This document shows positions 1 to 11,900 of a stretch of DNA of 64,000 nucleotides, piece after piece. Made by a program: the position numbers and the translations under genes. Source of the stretch: Aaosphaeria pasadenensis (Eukaryota > Ascomycota > Dothideomycetes > Pleosporales); assembly GCA_022813625.1 (NCBI GenBank), contig JAKLMB010000013.1:620001-684000 (forward strand). The letters run 5' to 3'. Position 1 is the first letter of the stretch, and each line of letters starts with the position of its first letter. The notes under the pieces were generated by a model. That model saw only the letters and a program-made list of their open reading frames with translations. It made no database searches and was not told the DNA's origin.

Positions 1-862
1 CAATTCTACCAACATGCTTTTGAAATCGTGCTTGAACTTCAAATAACGTTTTGTTACTGCGATTCCATCCGCATAAAACTCGAGGCTGGCGAGTACTAAG
101 GGGATGGCACCCAATACCAGGCCGGCAATTTCTATACCTGACATTTTGGCTGAGACAGGATTCTATGGCGGCTTGCTGAAATTGTACAGTCGACGTCGAA
201 TCCTCTGGAGCGAAACAACCTGTCAATGGTATTTCTACCTGTGTAATTGTTCAGTTAAGAGAAATTTCCACGTCAGCTTGTGGTACGTACCATTCGCATG
301 CCATATCACGGGAACCGTTCAGCCTCTACCTTTTGACTGACCGCACGGCACGGCAGGCCATCCACAGAAGATTGAAAGACCGAAAGATTCACAAGAAGCA
401 AAAACTATCTGATGGAGTCGTAGAGTTCAGAGATGAACATGTGGGATGCGACAATGTCTAGAGCGGCTGAAGAGGAAGGCTTAGCAATGTGCACGCGTCC
501 ATGGATTTAACGTTACAAGTGGGGTTTTTGGCCCCCAACAGCGTGACTGCATCCATTCGTCATCACCCCGCCCTGTAAGAGTCTCATGAACACCTTTGCT
601 TGCTTGCAAGAGCTATGAAGTATCTGAAGGCATCATCTGTTGACTTCTTTCCTACGCACATTTTGTACTAATGTAGTTGGAAGTAAACGCGTCGGCGACT
701 ACGGTTGGCCTGTTCTACTTCTACTAGAAATACAGATAGTTACACGCAAATCATTACAGTTGGGCGCTGGTAGTCCACCGAGCCTCGTCATTGATAGAAC
801 ATAGATGCCAACGGACATCCTGGGAAATTTGCGGTTCGCTTCATACAAAGCCAACTTTCACG
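1..862. other. Intergenic, no gene seen
   Basis: No open frame here has a recognisable domain or a convincing start. The last ~200 bases would be the promoter and 5' leader of the zinc-finger gene starting at 863. I see no repeat or RNA gene. Confidence 0.5.
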
Positions 863-3800
863 ATGGATAAGGTACATCTTTCTACCCGTGTTGACGCATG
901 TGGGCGAGGCTTTGTAAGCCTTTCACAAGCGTTGACAGAATCTGAAAGATATGGAGATCAAATACGACCGCAAGCAATTCAAGACGAGTTTGATCGCTTC
1001 AAAATTTGGGCCGGAAATATCGCTGCACACCGAAAAGGACGTCGATCTCTTGAATATCGACTTCGAGATGCTGCACACCTGAAGGCAGAAACGGAGAACC
1101 TTCTAATAGCCCTACAAGAGTCGCTATCGGATGGTAAGAATTTCTGCCATTCGAACCTTATGGACATGGAAATTAACCAACTACAGCGTTAGCGATTGTG
1201 AAGGGCGAAAGAGTTCCGTGGGATGAATTAGACGATTCAGATACTGATTCAGAGTCGGATATTGATTCTGACGACGGTGTCGACTTGCAAAGCGACACAG
1301 AGCTGCAACAGTTAAGTGCAAGTGTTAAAAACACCGTGACCTGTCTATTTCGACTTTCAATGTCCATCCGAGACCCAGCACCAAATAGCCAATACCGCAG
1401 CACTATCACTGTTGATAAATCCTATTTCGAGACTCATGACATTCAACACGTTAGGGCAAAATTTGAGGTTGAAGACAACTATCTCTCTGAGCGACTAGGC
1501 AAGGCGATATCCGGACGTCGCCAATATCTTTCATATCGCGAAGAGCATCATAACAAACTTGCCAAGAAAGTAGAAACGATTGGATTTGAGGAGCCTCGAA
1601 CAGAACACACAACAAACAGTACAGAAGCATCTCCTTTGCCTAAGATAGCTGTCGAAGATCCGAGTACCATTGTTGATAATGACGATGCGCTTTCTCAAAC
1701 ATCGTACGCATCTTCGGTCAACTCTACGATCAGAATCCCACCACTTCCTAAGATAGCCCGTGAAGAGGAGTATTTCGAATGCCCTCTCTGTTTCATGATT
1801 GTCTCAATTCATACGACCGCCGCTTGGAAGTGTGTATATTTAAACCTATTTGGTGATTCGTACTGACTTGACCTAGGCAACACGTCTACCGAGATCTTCA
1901 TCCTTACTGCTGCACATTCGAGCACTGCACAACCGCAGATCGACTCTACGACTCCCGTCATGCCTGGTTTCAGCACGAACTAGAGGCTCACAGAACTGCG
2001 TGGCAATGCGTGGAAGGCTGTGAAAAGCTCTTCAACAACGAGCACGATTTTGATTCCCACGTCAAGTCCACTCATCCAGAGATATCTGGAGACCAGATGA
2101 TGTTTGCCCTAAAACGGACAGCAACACGCAGCGCCAAATTGGCAGATATCACGATATGTTCATTGTGTGGTAAGGAAATGACATTACGGGCTTTGCAAAA
2201 GCATCTGGGCCACCATCAGGAACAATTGGCGCTGTTTGCGCTTCCTCCAAATCTGGAAGCCACTGAGGATGAGCCGCTCGACGATTTTAAAGATAATCCA
2301 ATAACAAAGGGATGGGAAGATGACGGTAGCTCCGACGGTAGTGACGATGGAGACGATAGTAGAAGAGTGACGGAACTCGTCGAGCAATTTCGTCGGCTCT
2401 TTTGGAATGTAACTGTCGGAACTGGTGACCCCTCGATCGAATTCGGCTCCGACCAGAAAACGCGCTGGCTTGGCGAGTGCCAGGCCCTGTTGAAAGAACT
2501 AAGTTCTATCAACACGAATGGAAATGCTGAGTTGGCAAGGCAAAAAGATTCTGCAATTCATGAGGTAGCCTCGTTCGCCGAGTCCCTTGGACTGAACAGT
2601 ATCTCCAGCGCGGCAGGTCAGCCCGACGATCACCCAGATGATCAGCTTGACCGATCGAATTCAACTGAATTCCAGCAACCTTCAAGGACGATAGTACAGG
2701 ATCCACGATTCGAACTTGCAAACCCGGCTATTGATGGGGCCGATTACGGGCCAGGTACAGAGCCAGCTGATTCAAGTGACAACATGCAAAGGAAAGGAAA
2801 AGAGAGAGAGATGCCTCAGGATACAGATCAGACAAATCAAGACCCCAATGGCTACGGAAAATTCACTGCTGACGACCTCGTAAAAGGCTCGGTGGACTCC
2901 TCCAGTGACGAATCCATCGAGGGCGCACCGCTAAGCTCGCCGGAAGAAATAATAGAGAGACTATCTGAAACATTGAAAGCCATGGAAGGAGGTCTGATTC
3001 CAGGTGAAGACAAACAAGTTACTTTCAACGCAAATCCCGTGGATTCTGGCGGTGAACCATATGCCTCATTAGATCTGGCTGAAGATCTACGCAACTCCGT
3101 TCGTGTCAATAGAGATGAAGACTCTTACACCGATCCAGCAATTAGGTATCGCGATACGGAGCCTGCATGGCGTCAACCGCGCCCTGGAGACCTCGAGCGA
3201 GAATCCCGACCAAGCAGGCTGCCTGTGAGAGAGACTGTCCCTCGCAGAGAACCCATCGTCGGCTCGTCTCAACCTACTGATCTCGATGACGAGGGGTTTT
3301 CTTACACTGATATAGCGGCCATGTATCGCGACACGGAACCCGCATGGCGCCGACCGCGCTCTGGAAGCACCGAACGAGGAACCCGGCCTAGCAGTCTTCT
3401 TGTGGACAAGCAGTCTCCTAGACGTTCTGTGAGGGATCCTGGCCCGCCACCGTCCACTCGGGGTTTTGATAAAATAAATCGCTATAGTCAACAGGGCCGT
3501 ACTTCTGGGTCTATATCTAGGCAGGGACGTGGTGCAGAGCAAGACAATGAGCCGAATCTCGACAGGGCAGCTGACATGAGTCAAAACACCGGTTCAGCGG
3601 TGGACGACACGGAATTCGAACCCACGCCCACGACCACAATAGAGCCCTCATCCCAGGTGGCCCAGGGTATCCAGGGTGATGAAAATCGAAAACCTGATCT
3701 CCACAGGTGCCAATCATGTGGCATGGAGTTTTTGTTGGCTGTCAATCTGTTAACGCACCACCGAATCTTTGGACAGAAACACGACATGGCGAGTGTCATG

Positions 3801-5438
3801 GAAAGTCCGTACTATCTACCACATCACAAATCGCCAGTTCTTGAAGATCAAGAAACCCTAGAAAAACAGGATAGTTCATCCAACAATAGAGTATGGCCCG
3901 GAATGCATCAACAGGCAGCGGCCGAGGCAGCAGCACAGAAGCAACAGAGAATCCTGAGCGGAGATTTTCAGGGCATATCTGAACCATCACAACCCGGTCC
4001 AAACAACCGAAATCTGCTGTTTGATAACGTCTATGATGGCGTTAACAGAAATATATCGCTATATGAGACGTCAGGAAAAGCGAGTCGGATCGATGATACG
4101 GTTGGAACGGTATCTGCGAACGATCGGAACACTCCGGTACCACCAACAGAAGTACCTACCTCTCCTCTAGGTGATAATTCTCCAAAGGAAGGATTAAGGA
4201 ATTCAGGTTCAAAGTACACGGTTGATCATGAATTGGCTGCCAGGCATGCGAACGAATCTGTGTTCGGATCTGATGAACGCACCTCGTTCACCTTTCGGCC
4301 AGAAAACAATATGGAGGAAATATATAAGGAACAAGAGCGGGCCGCCAGTTCATCGAACCCCGCAAAGAAATCGGTTCGTGCAGGTAAAGAGCCAAAAGGT
4401 ATACTACGAAAGCCTCGCAGCGCATTCCCGGAGGACACTGAGCCCCTTCGAGAGGGTGTGGCCCCTCGCTCAGATGCTCTTGAAGGAAAAGATATTCCTG
4501 TTGGAGCACGGTGGACTAAGATTGATCGTCGTTTAGTAAACCCTCAAGCGCTCGAGGAAGCCCATGAGCGCTTTGAGGAGAGGGAGGACTGCGTGATCGT
4601 CCTGAGAGTGCTGGACAAATCAGAGATCCAGAAGCTAGCTGACAGAACAAAGGAGATTCGAGCAGAGAGACTAAATCCAGAAGACAGAGACACTCGAAAG
4701 GCGAAAGAGGCTCAGGCAGCTATTGCGGTAGAGGAATCGATTCGTGAAGAGAGAGCTTATCGTCCAGAGCGAAATCGTCGTAACAGAAGTCAAGAAACGC
4801 TGGAGTTTGATAGGAGAGACCGCGTCCCGGGAGTGCATCGCCTTTCGAATGTGAACTTACCCTCGCTCGTGGATGGATCACAGTCCCCCCGACCTCTGAT
4901 GGCCCAACGTCGAGAAAGTCTTGGCCCTGAAGGCGATAGAATTCGTATTTCTCGCCCCAATTCAGGCGGCACGTACGTGATCGAGACTTCAACAAGTCGA
5001 GGCAGCAATAGAAGGACAACATCCTACGACGTTCGCTCAAGAACCGATGAGAATATCCGACCGAGGGGAACGGACAGGGCAGGTAGTGCTTCGTCAACGC
5101 CCACAATAGTCATCAATCCGGGGTCATCTCGACAGACTCGTACGCAGCGAGAGATTATCGTGGAAGAAAGAGGTTCGCGGAGGACACGGACATACCAGGT
5201 TGACCGCTCGAGTCCCACCCGTGGCTATCTCCTCTCACCTGAAAGAACGATATCTGATGAATGGGTGAGGAGGAAAACTGATTCAGCGGGAGACGCACTG
5301 GAGCGCTCCATATCTAGCAGAGAGGGTATTCCAACGTCGTTCGATTCGAAAGGCGAAGTCGAAAAGGAAACTAAGAAACCGGGACGCAGGGAGCGCATCA
5401 TAGCATCTTTCCGTCGAACTCGAAAAGAGGATAGATAA
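863..5438 (+). CDS. Large C2H2 zinc-finger protein, probable nuclear regulator (1491 aa)
   Basis: Three exons fit: 863-1133, 1187-1829 and 1877-5438. The introns are GTAAGA...CTACAG and GTGTGT...CCTAG, and both joins keep frame. The N-terminal third is an all-helical region common in fungal C2H2 proteins, with an acidic D/S run near residue 120. A zinc-finger block follows at about residues 285-425: ECPLC, then a C-C-H-H finger around HPYCC, WQCVEGCEKLF...HVKSTH, and ICSLCGKEM...HLGHH. A further C2H2 finger (HRCQSCGMEF...H...H) lies near residue 915. The middle is disordered and holds a 59-codon internal duplication. Residues about 1177-1235 (ARWTKIDRRLVNPQALEEA onward) resemble the fungal DUF8035 region; that assignment is from memory. 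The C-terminus is very Arg/Ser rich. An AATAAA lies at 5577. DNA binding is inferred from family; the target is unknown. I chose the ATG at 863 because the downstream frame matches related N-termini; an upstream in-frame ATG-less extension to 791 exists. Confidence 0.85.
3124..3437 (+). repeat. Intragenic tandem duplication, 177-bp period
   Basis: Two diverged copies begin at 3124 and 3301. Both encode SYTD..., then YRDTEPAWR, then a Pro/Arg/Ser-rich stretch ending near P-R-R. The period is 59 codons, so the reading frame is kept. Confidence 0.8.
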
Positions 5439-5865
5439 GAACGAGAGATAAAAGATATCGTATTGTGTCGTAAGGTGGAATTTAGAGGGACATGCTGGCA
5501 ATCTTATGTCTAGCGGACTAGAAATGAGTTGAACCGATATTAGAATACTAATCAATCACCTCCTCGCCGATAATCTAATAAAATTCATTCTCTTGGGAAC
5601 GTAGTCATAGCTTTTTCTGACGAATAGTTGGTTGCAGGTAATTGAGAATGGTCAGTGTGGCCTACCAATTTCACCTTCACCTGCGCCTTGGCCACGAGAG
5701 ACTTGAGGAACCTCTATTTGTGAACACCACGGCGCACCATCCAACATCCTAATACTCCAACACAACCCGACAATCAGATTCTCCCCCCCTCAGCTCGTCA
5801 AGTCATTACGTATTCTGTGGGATCTACACAATCACGTTCCATCACTGTATGCAGACTCGGCGATC
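5439..5865. other. Intergenic between the zinc-finger gene and a secreted-protein gene
   Basis: Holds the 3' end of the upstream gene (AATAAA at 5577) and a C/T-rich leader around 5785-5800 upstream of the next ATG. No other feature seen. Confidence 0.5.
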
Positions 5866-7163
5866 ATGAGGATAGTCACTCTGCTCGGGGGAACCGCTGC
5901 TCTTTTCGCCCTCACCAAAGGATCGCCGGTGGATGTCTCACGTGCACTCATCGAAGATTCCATTGGCTCGGTGAATCTGTCCGCGGCATCTACTGTCGGT
6001 TATGCGCCTCCTCATGTTGGGTACGGAGCCTTTGCCGGTGGCGGAACAAGGCGAAGGGTCCGGCGAGATAGTGCCCAGAAAGCCGACCTCACCGAGGATG
6101 AATTCGAAGCTCTCATTACGAAAGGCTGCATGCTACTTGGAGCCATGGGTGCGAAAGACTCTGAAGTGAGCAACTTTGTGCCTGGCTTGGTTGGCTCTGC
6201 GGAGAGTCAATGGAGGAATCCACGTATGATGTTACACCATCCGAGTTGCGTTTCATATACTGACTGTTCACAGAGGATATCGTGGACTGGGGTTGGACCA
6301 GGGCCAATTCAGTATACTTCAGGGACTTTGAACGTGGGAAGCCTGATACGACTTTTCTTTCAGCAATTGGTGCGAGCAGCAGGAGACAACACGAGGGAGG
6401 ACCGAATTGGCTCCATGGGTGGGAACATACCACTGAGACAGTCCACGACGGTGTGACATATCCTTCTACAGCTGGGCTCTACTGCACAATCATGGTGAGT
6501 AAAAAAATGGAAGGTGACTATGTTTGTGAGGTCATCAGCTCGGGCAAAATCAGTTATTGTAGTGATTATCATTGACCCTTCAGAACGCCTGCCCGATTGA
6601 TACGTGGCCCCAATCACGTACTTGCGTTCATTTGCTAATTACTTTCCCTCTGTCAGAATGTGGACGACGGAGTTATGATCGGCTGGTCGCGGTGGGCTCC
6701 GAGCTACGCGGGACAGCATCTGAAGAGTCCGCCAGTCTATACGTTCCCGAAGTTGGCACGCTGGTCGGATATGGCCTACATCGACTGGGTTCAACATGCA
6801 AATGCGCGTCAGAAGCCAGCATCCAACATCCAATACTTCGCCAACCTTAATATCATAAATGATCTCACCGAATCGATTATCGAATTTGTCTTTGATTTGC
6901 CGAACTTGCAGGATAACTGCGCATCATTTTCATGGGAACGTCGGGTCTCGTTTCCCATGGATGGTGACGAGGGAAAAGCTCTTCTAGCTTCCCCGAATGG
7001 CAATGGAATCGCTTGGTTCCTGCTGCAGCACAAGTCAACCTTCGGCGAGAGGACCACAGTTGACAGGGTTGAGGTTTGGTGCAAATACGAGCCGATTGAA
7101 GATGATCCTGAAGAAGAGGACGAAGCCCAGATCAACATGCTTTTTCATATCAGGCGACAGTGA
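5866..7163 (+). CDS. Secreted protein of unknown function (361 aa)
   Basis: Exons 5866-6223, 6274-6494 and 6657-7163 join in frame (donors GTATGA and GTGAGT; acceptors CACAG and GTCAG). The product starts with a signal peptide (MRIVTLLGGTAALFALTKGS). A basic run RRRVRR at about residues 62-67 could be a Kex2-type processing site. The mature part is rich in Trp and aromatic residues (VDWGWTRANSVYF, GPNWLHGWEHT, GWSRWAPSYAG) and ends with an acidic stretch before FHIRRQ. I do not recognise the family. The second intron is long (162 bp); an extra small exon inside it cannot be excluded, but direct splicing keeps the frame. Secretion is inferred from the N-terminus only. Confidence 0.65.
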
Positions 7164-8941
7164 GATAGCATGTTTCAAGCGATGAGAAAGGCATCGTTGA
7201 TGGTCTCATGTCAATAGTGAACCAACTTCACGCAAAATTGCGGGGATTTCCAATGTTAACCAGAGGCTCCTAACCCAACGGAAATATCACGAATAGAATC
7301 GGGGTGCGGAAGCAGTTACCACCAAACAATTGAGCATCCTATGCATGTGAAATCGAAGAAGCTACTGACACGTTATGCGTATCTCCCTCCTAGTCACATC
7401 TCCAACTCTCTCTTCTCACAGCATGTGAGCATCGTCGATTGCCAATTAAGTGATAGTCGTCCAACCAACAAGGTGCTACGACAATAGGACGCTTTCGGCG
7501 CGTATTTCACTATTCTACGATCAGGCGTGACGCGCTGGCCACATGTAAGGCGTTTTTCTCGAAAAGCCTCCCCCGCACAAATGGCGACGAATTGGTCGTA
7601 GCTCGATCATATGCAATAGCTTAACCAGGCAATTGAGAACGCTTGACGCAGCGCGCGAGTGATTAAAAGGGGTAAGCAATAACAGAATCGGTCGGCACAC
7701 ATGAGTTCCAGTGACGGTGGTTCGGGAAGGTGAATACGAGAGATCAACATTTGGCCCGCATTTAGTCGCAGTTCAGATTCCGATTGGTTCCAATAGAGGA
7801 CAGTGGTCGGGACGAGTGTGCCTTGTTACAAAGTAGCGCTATTTGAAATGCTCGGTAGTGAGGCGAGTCTCTCGTAGGATCTGATGTGGTGTAATTTACG
7901 AGGACGTTCCTCAACCGATCCAAATCCATAAGGATTGATCCTCTGAAGTTAAAATTGAGAACGTTAAGGGTCTGTCGCGTGTCGCGTGAGTTCAATAGCC
8001 CTGCATGGCCTTCGTGACCGAGTATCGTGTTAACCATAGTCGGGCTATGCAATCTATAATTGGGAGGTCCGTGCTAAGTGCAAAGGGATATCGTAACGAA
8101 GAATCCAAAATGTGGTGTCACTGGTGTGAAGAAGAGAAGCAGCAGTACGAGGTAGGGCCGAGGAGACATATGTTAGCATTGGTAACGATCGATCGAACTG
8201 ATATTTCACATAGAAGAATTTGATTCCGAAGTATAGGGCTGTGTATGATGAAACTCGGACCCCGTGCAAGAGCATCAATGTCTTCGTCCACTCAGTGCAA
8301 GGAGATGGGTCATTCAAACTTCCGATCTTGAGGAGACTGGTGAAAGGGAAGAGACCGCCCTAGTACTGAAACGGGCCAGTCAAGCTTACTGAGCACCTTT
8401 TCAAAGCCGTCGCCTTCCCAATTCCGTATCAACTTCTAAGGCGCCCTATCCTGAAACGAGAGTGGAGAGTTAGCGGGCTCTAACAATGTGCACCAACGCC
8501 AATCATTGAGCGGCCGATGCTTCACCCGTTGGTATCACATTATACCCCAGTTTTCCGCTCCTGCAAAGGTGCGCTTTGGCATCATGCCGCCAATGAAAGC
8601 TTAAGTGCTCGTGGCTAACAATATTTCTTTTAATTCTCTTGCCCAATGAAGCTTCAGTGGCCCTATAGCCTTGGCAAGGATGAATACGAGAATCTTTATT
8701 GCTCTGTAACGGTTTGAGGCTGTGCCTTATGATCGCCCATCCCCTGGACTATGTCTGCTGCAACAGCTCAGGAAGGCGGACTTTCGATGGGGAAACACTC
8801 GTAGTCGGCGAAACTTCTACACCGTCTTCACGGACAATGCATACAATACGTGTTATATAGGTATCCCGCGATCCATTGACTTTCCCCTTTGGCAAATCTT
8901 GGTCAGTAAAAGATTAATTTGAATCGTCAAATGCTGTCAAG
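7164..8941. other. Intergenic, 1.8 kb, no supported gene
   Basis: Short open frames exist on both strands (for example 7762-8052 and 8054-8317 minus), but none has a domain, splice context or protein-like composition. Upstream promoter of the ABC transporter is expected at the right end. Confidence 0.5.
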
Positions 8942-11900
8942 ATGAGCCTCTTCGTCAGGCAAACGTGGGCGTTGGTCCGCAAGAACCTGATCCTCATTTG
9001 TGCTCGAAGATACATATCGACTTTCATTCGCGCCATTGCAATTCCCTTAGCCGTTGTCCTTCTCGTCGCTTATAGCAAAATATTCTTCAGGTCAGCTACT
9101 TTCTGGGGAATCTCAGATACACACACAGTGAGTTCTCCATATTAGCCCCATTGTAACGAACATGAGATTCCATCGGTTGGATATCGATTCGAGGCATTTC
9201 TAATGGATTTGAAAGATCCGGTCATTCAAAGATGGCCTTGCCGCGAGCTCTGAGCACTCCATCGTTGGTTTCGTTGATGGGGGGATGAAAGGCGATGTCG
9301 CCACGGTCATCAAGTCTCTATCACAAACGGTCTCCGATGCGGGGAAAACCCCAATTACCTTCAATAGCACCCAAGATCTTGCACATATGTGCCAAAGTGT
9401 GTACAATGGCGCTTCGAAGTGTTTCGGAGCCGCTGTTTTCCTATCGAGTGCTACCCAAGGAACTCAGAATAGCTCTAGGGGAACATGGAACTATACCATT
9501 CGAGGCGACCAGGGAGTATTGGGTGGCATCGTCGACGTGAGGACCGACAAGTATGGACCCGAGGTCTATCTCCTACCTTTCCAACGCGCCATCGACGAGG
9601 CCATTATCTCTTTATCGAACCCTGGTGGACAAAACAGCAACGCCACGAAACTTCCCGAGACCCTCAAGGACATCGTCTTCACGACCTATCCCCAGTCCAG
9701 ATTATCGGAGATCAGAGACAACAACTATCTCGAGTTCTGCGTCAACCTTTTCGGAGCTCTCTTCGTGTTCTCCATGATCGGGCTCGTGTATCATCTTACC
9801 ACGCATGTCGCTACCGAGCGTGGGCTGGGCATGTCAGGCCTCATCGACACCATGATCCCTGGTGGATCCGCCATCAAGGCCCGACTCATACGACAGATCT
9901 CGACCTATATTTCGTTCGCAATGATATACCTTCCGAGCTGGCTCGCTATAGGAATTATCGTCAGCACGGTCGTGTTCCCTGAATACTCTCGAGGAATCCC
10001 GGTCGGATACCACATCTTCTCTGGACTCGCGTTCACGTCTTTCTCCCTCCTCGGTGCCTCCTTTTTCAAAAAAGCCCAGTTGAGTGGTGCCATCATGTGC
10101 GTTATCACGCTCGTCTTCGCTTTCTTACCCCAAACTTTGGCCAAGCAGAAGCGTAGCACGGTCATCGCCTTCAGTCTTCTGTTCCCAAGCGCCAACTACA
10201 CATACTTCATCACCGGACTTGCAGTCTGGGAATTGCAAGCCACCAAGGTCGACATGATGGCCGAGATCCCGGACAACGATCAGATCAGATGGCGAATCCC
10301 TCTGTACTTGCATTGGATCTTTCTCATCATCCAGATCGTGCTTTATCCGATCCTAGCGTTCGTCGTCGAGCACTTCATGTTCTCCACGGCGTCTGGAAAC
10401 CGTAAATTTGTGGTCCCGCAAAGCGAAAGGGAGCCTGCTGTTGTGCTTTCTGGCTTCTGCAAAACGTACGTGCTTGCATTCTTTCATTTGGATATTTCTA
10501 ATCAGACCGCAGGTATACTCCCTCGTTGTTCAAGAAGATCTTCACTGGCATGAAGGAGGACGTCCATGCTGTAGTGGATCTGACCTTCAATGCTTACCGC
10601 GGTCAAATCCTGTGCTTGTTAGGACCCAATGGTAGTGGAAAGTCTACCACCCTGAACTCGATTTCGGGTGAATCGAAAGTGACGTCCGGAATGATTTCCA
10701 TCGATCCCAGGGGCGGCCTCGGTTATGCCCCGCAAGCTAATGTTATCTGGTATGTGTCTCAGCACAGTTGATGATCACAGAATCAAGCTCTAACAATACC
10801 CTCCTACCTTAGGCCCGAACTCACCGTCGAAGAACACATCCGAATCTTCAGCGATCTGAAGTGCACCGCCGCTGTAAACGAAGAAGTCATTTCCGAGCTT
10901 GTCCGAAGCTGTGATCTCGAAAAGAAGCTGCCCGCAAAAGCCAGCACGCTATCCGGAGGACAGAAGCGAAAACTACAACTTGCGATGATGTTTGCTGGAG
11001 GCAGTGCTGTCTGCTGCGTCGACGAAGTGTCTACTGGTCTCGACCCCATCTCCCGACGCAGGATATGGGAGATTCTTCTCGCTGAACGTGACCGACGTAC
11101 TATTATCATGACGACTCATTTCTTGGACGAGGCGGATTTCTTGGCTGATCACATCGCGATCATGTATAAGGGTTCCTTGAAGGCTGAAGGTACGGCCGCC
11201 ACATTGAAGCATACATTCGGAAATGGTTATACCGTCAAGATTCCCCAGGCGATTGACTTGGATATTCGGATTTCTGGCCCCATCGAAAGGGAAATTACGA
11301 GGCATCAGATGGTCTTCCGTGTCGCCACACCTGCACTTGCTGCCGAGTTGGTCGAGCAGTTGCAACGACACAACGTCCCTGACTACCAGGTCTCGGGTCC
11401 CACGATGGAAGAACTATTCCTCAAAGTTACTGGAAACACAATGCAGGATGCTCAGGCCACCGCAATGCCCGAGGAGAAGAAGAAGTCAAAGAAGAAGGGC
11501 AAGGAAGCCGTTGTCGTCGAGGAGACACCAGAACACGTTGTGGTGGACATGAACCAAAACTACGAGCTGACAAGTGGCCGACCGATCTCTGCCTTCAAGC
11601 AGTGGTACATTCTCTACCGCAAGCGTTTCCGTATCCTTCGTCGTCGTTTTATCCCCTACTTTGTTGCCCTTGCTATCGCACTTGTCGGTGCCGGAGTTGC
11701 ACCATTTCTTATCAAGAAGATGGACAAACCCATGGCATGCCCCGACCCCAATGTCGGCACATTCGACTCTGATTACCGATACGATCTGAGCAAATCCACG
11801 GCGCACAATTTTGTTATCGGACCAAGCAGACTAGTAACAGATCGCAAGCTGCAGCAGATTGTTGACCTTTACCCTCGAGGCCTTACCGGCAACGAATACG

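Noticed and set aside
104..340. Short open frame at the left edge
   Set aside because: No family resemblance, no leader and no splice partner.
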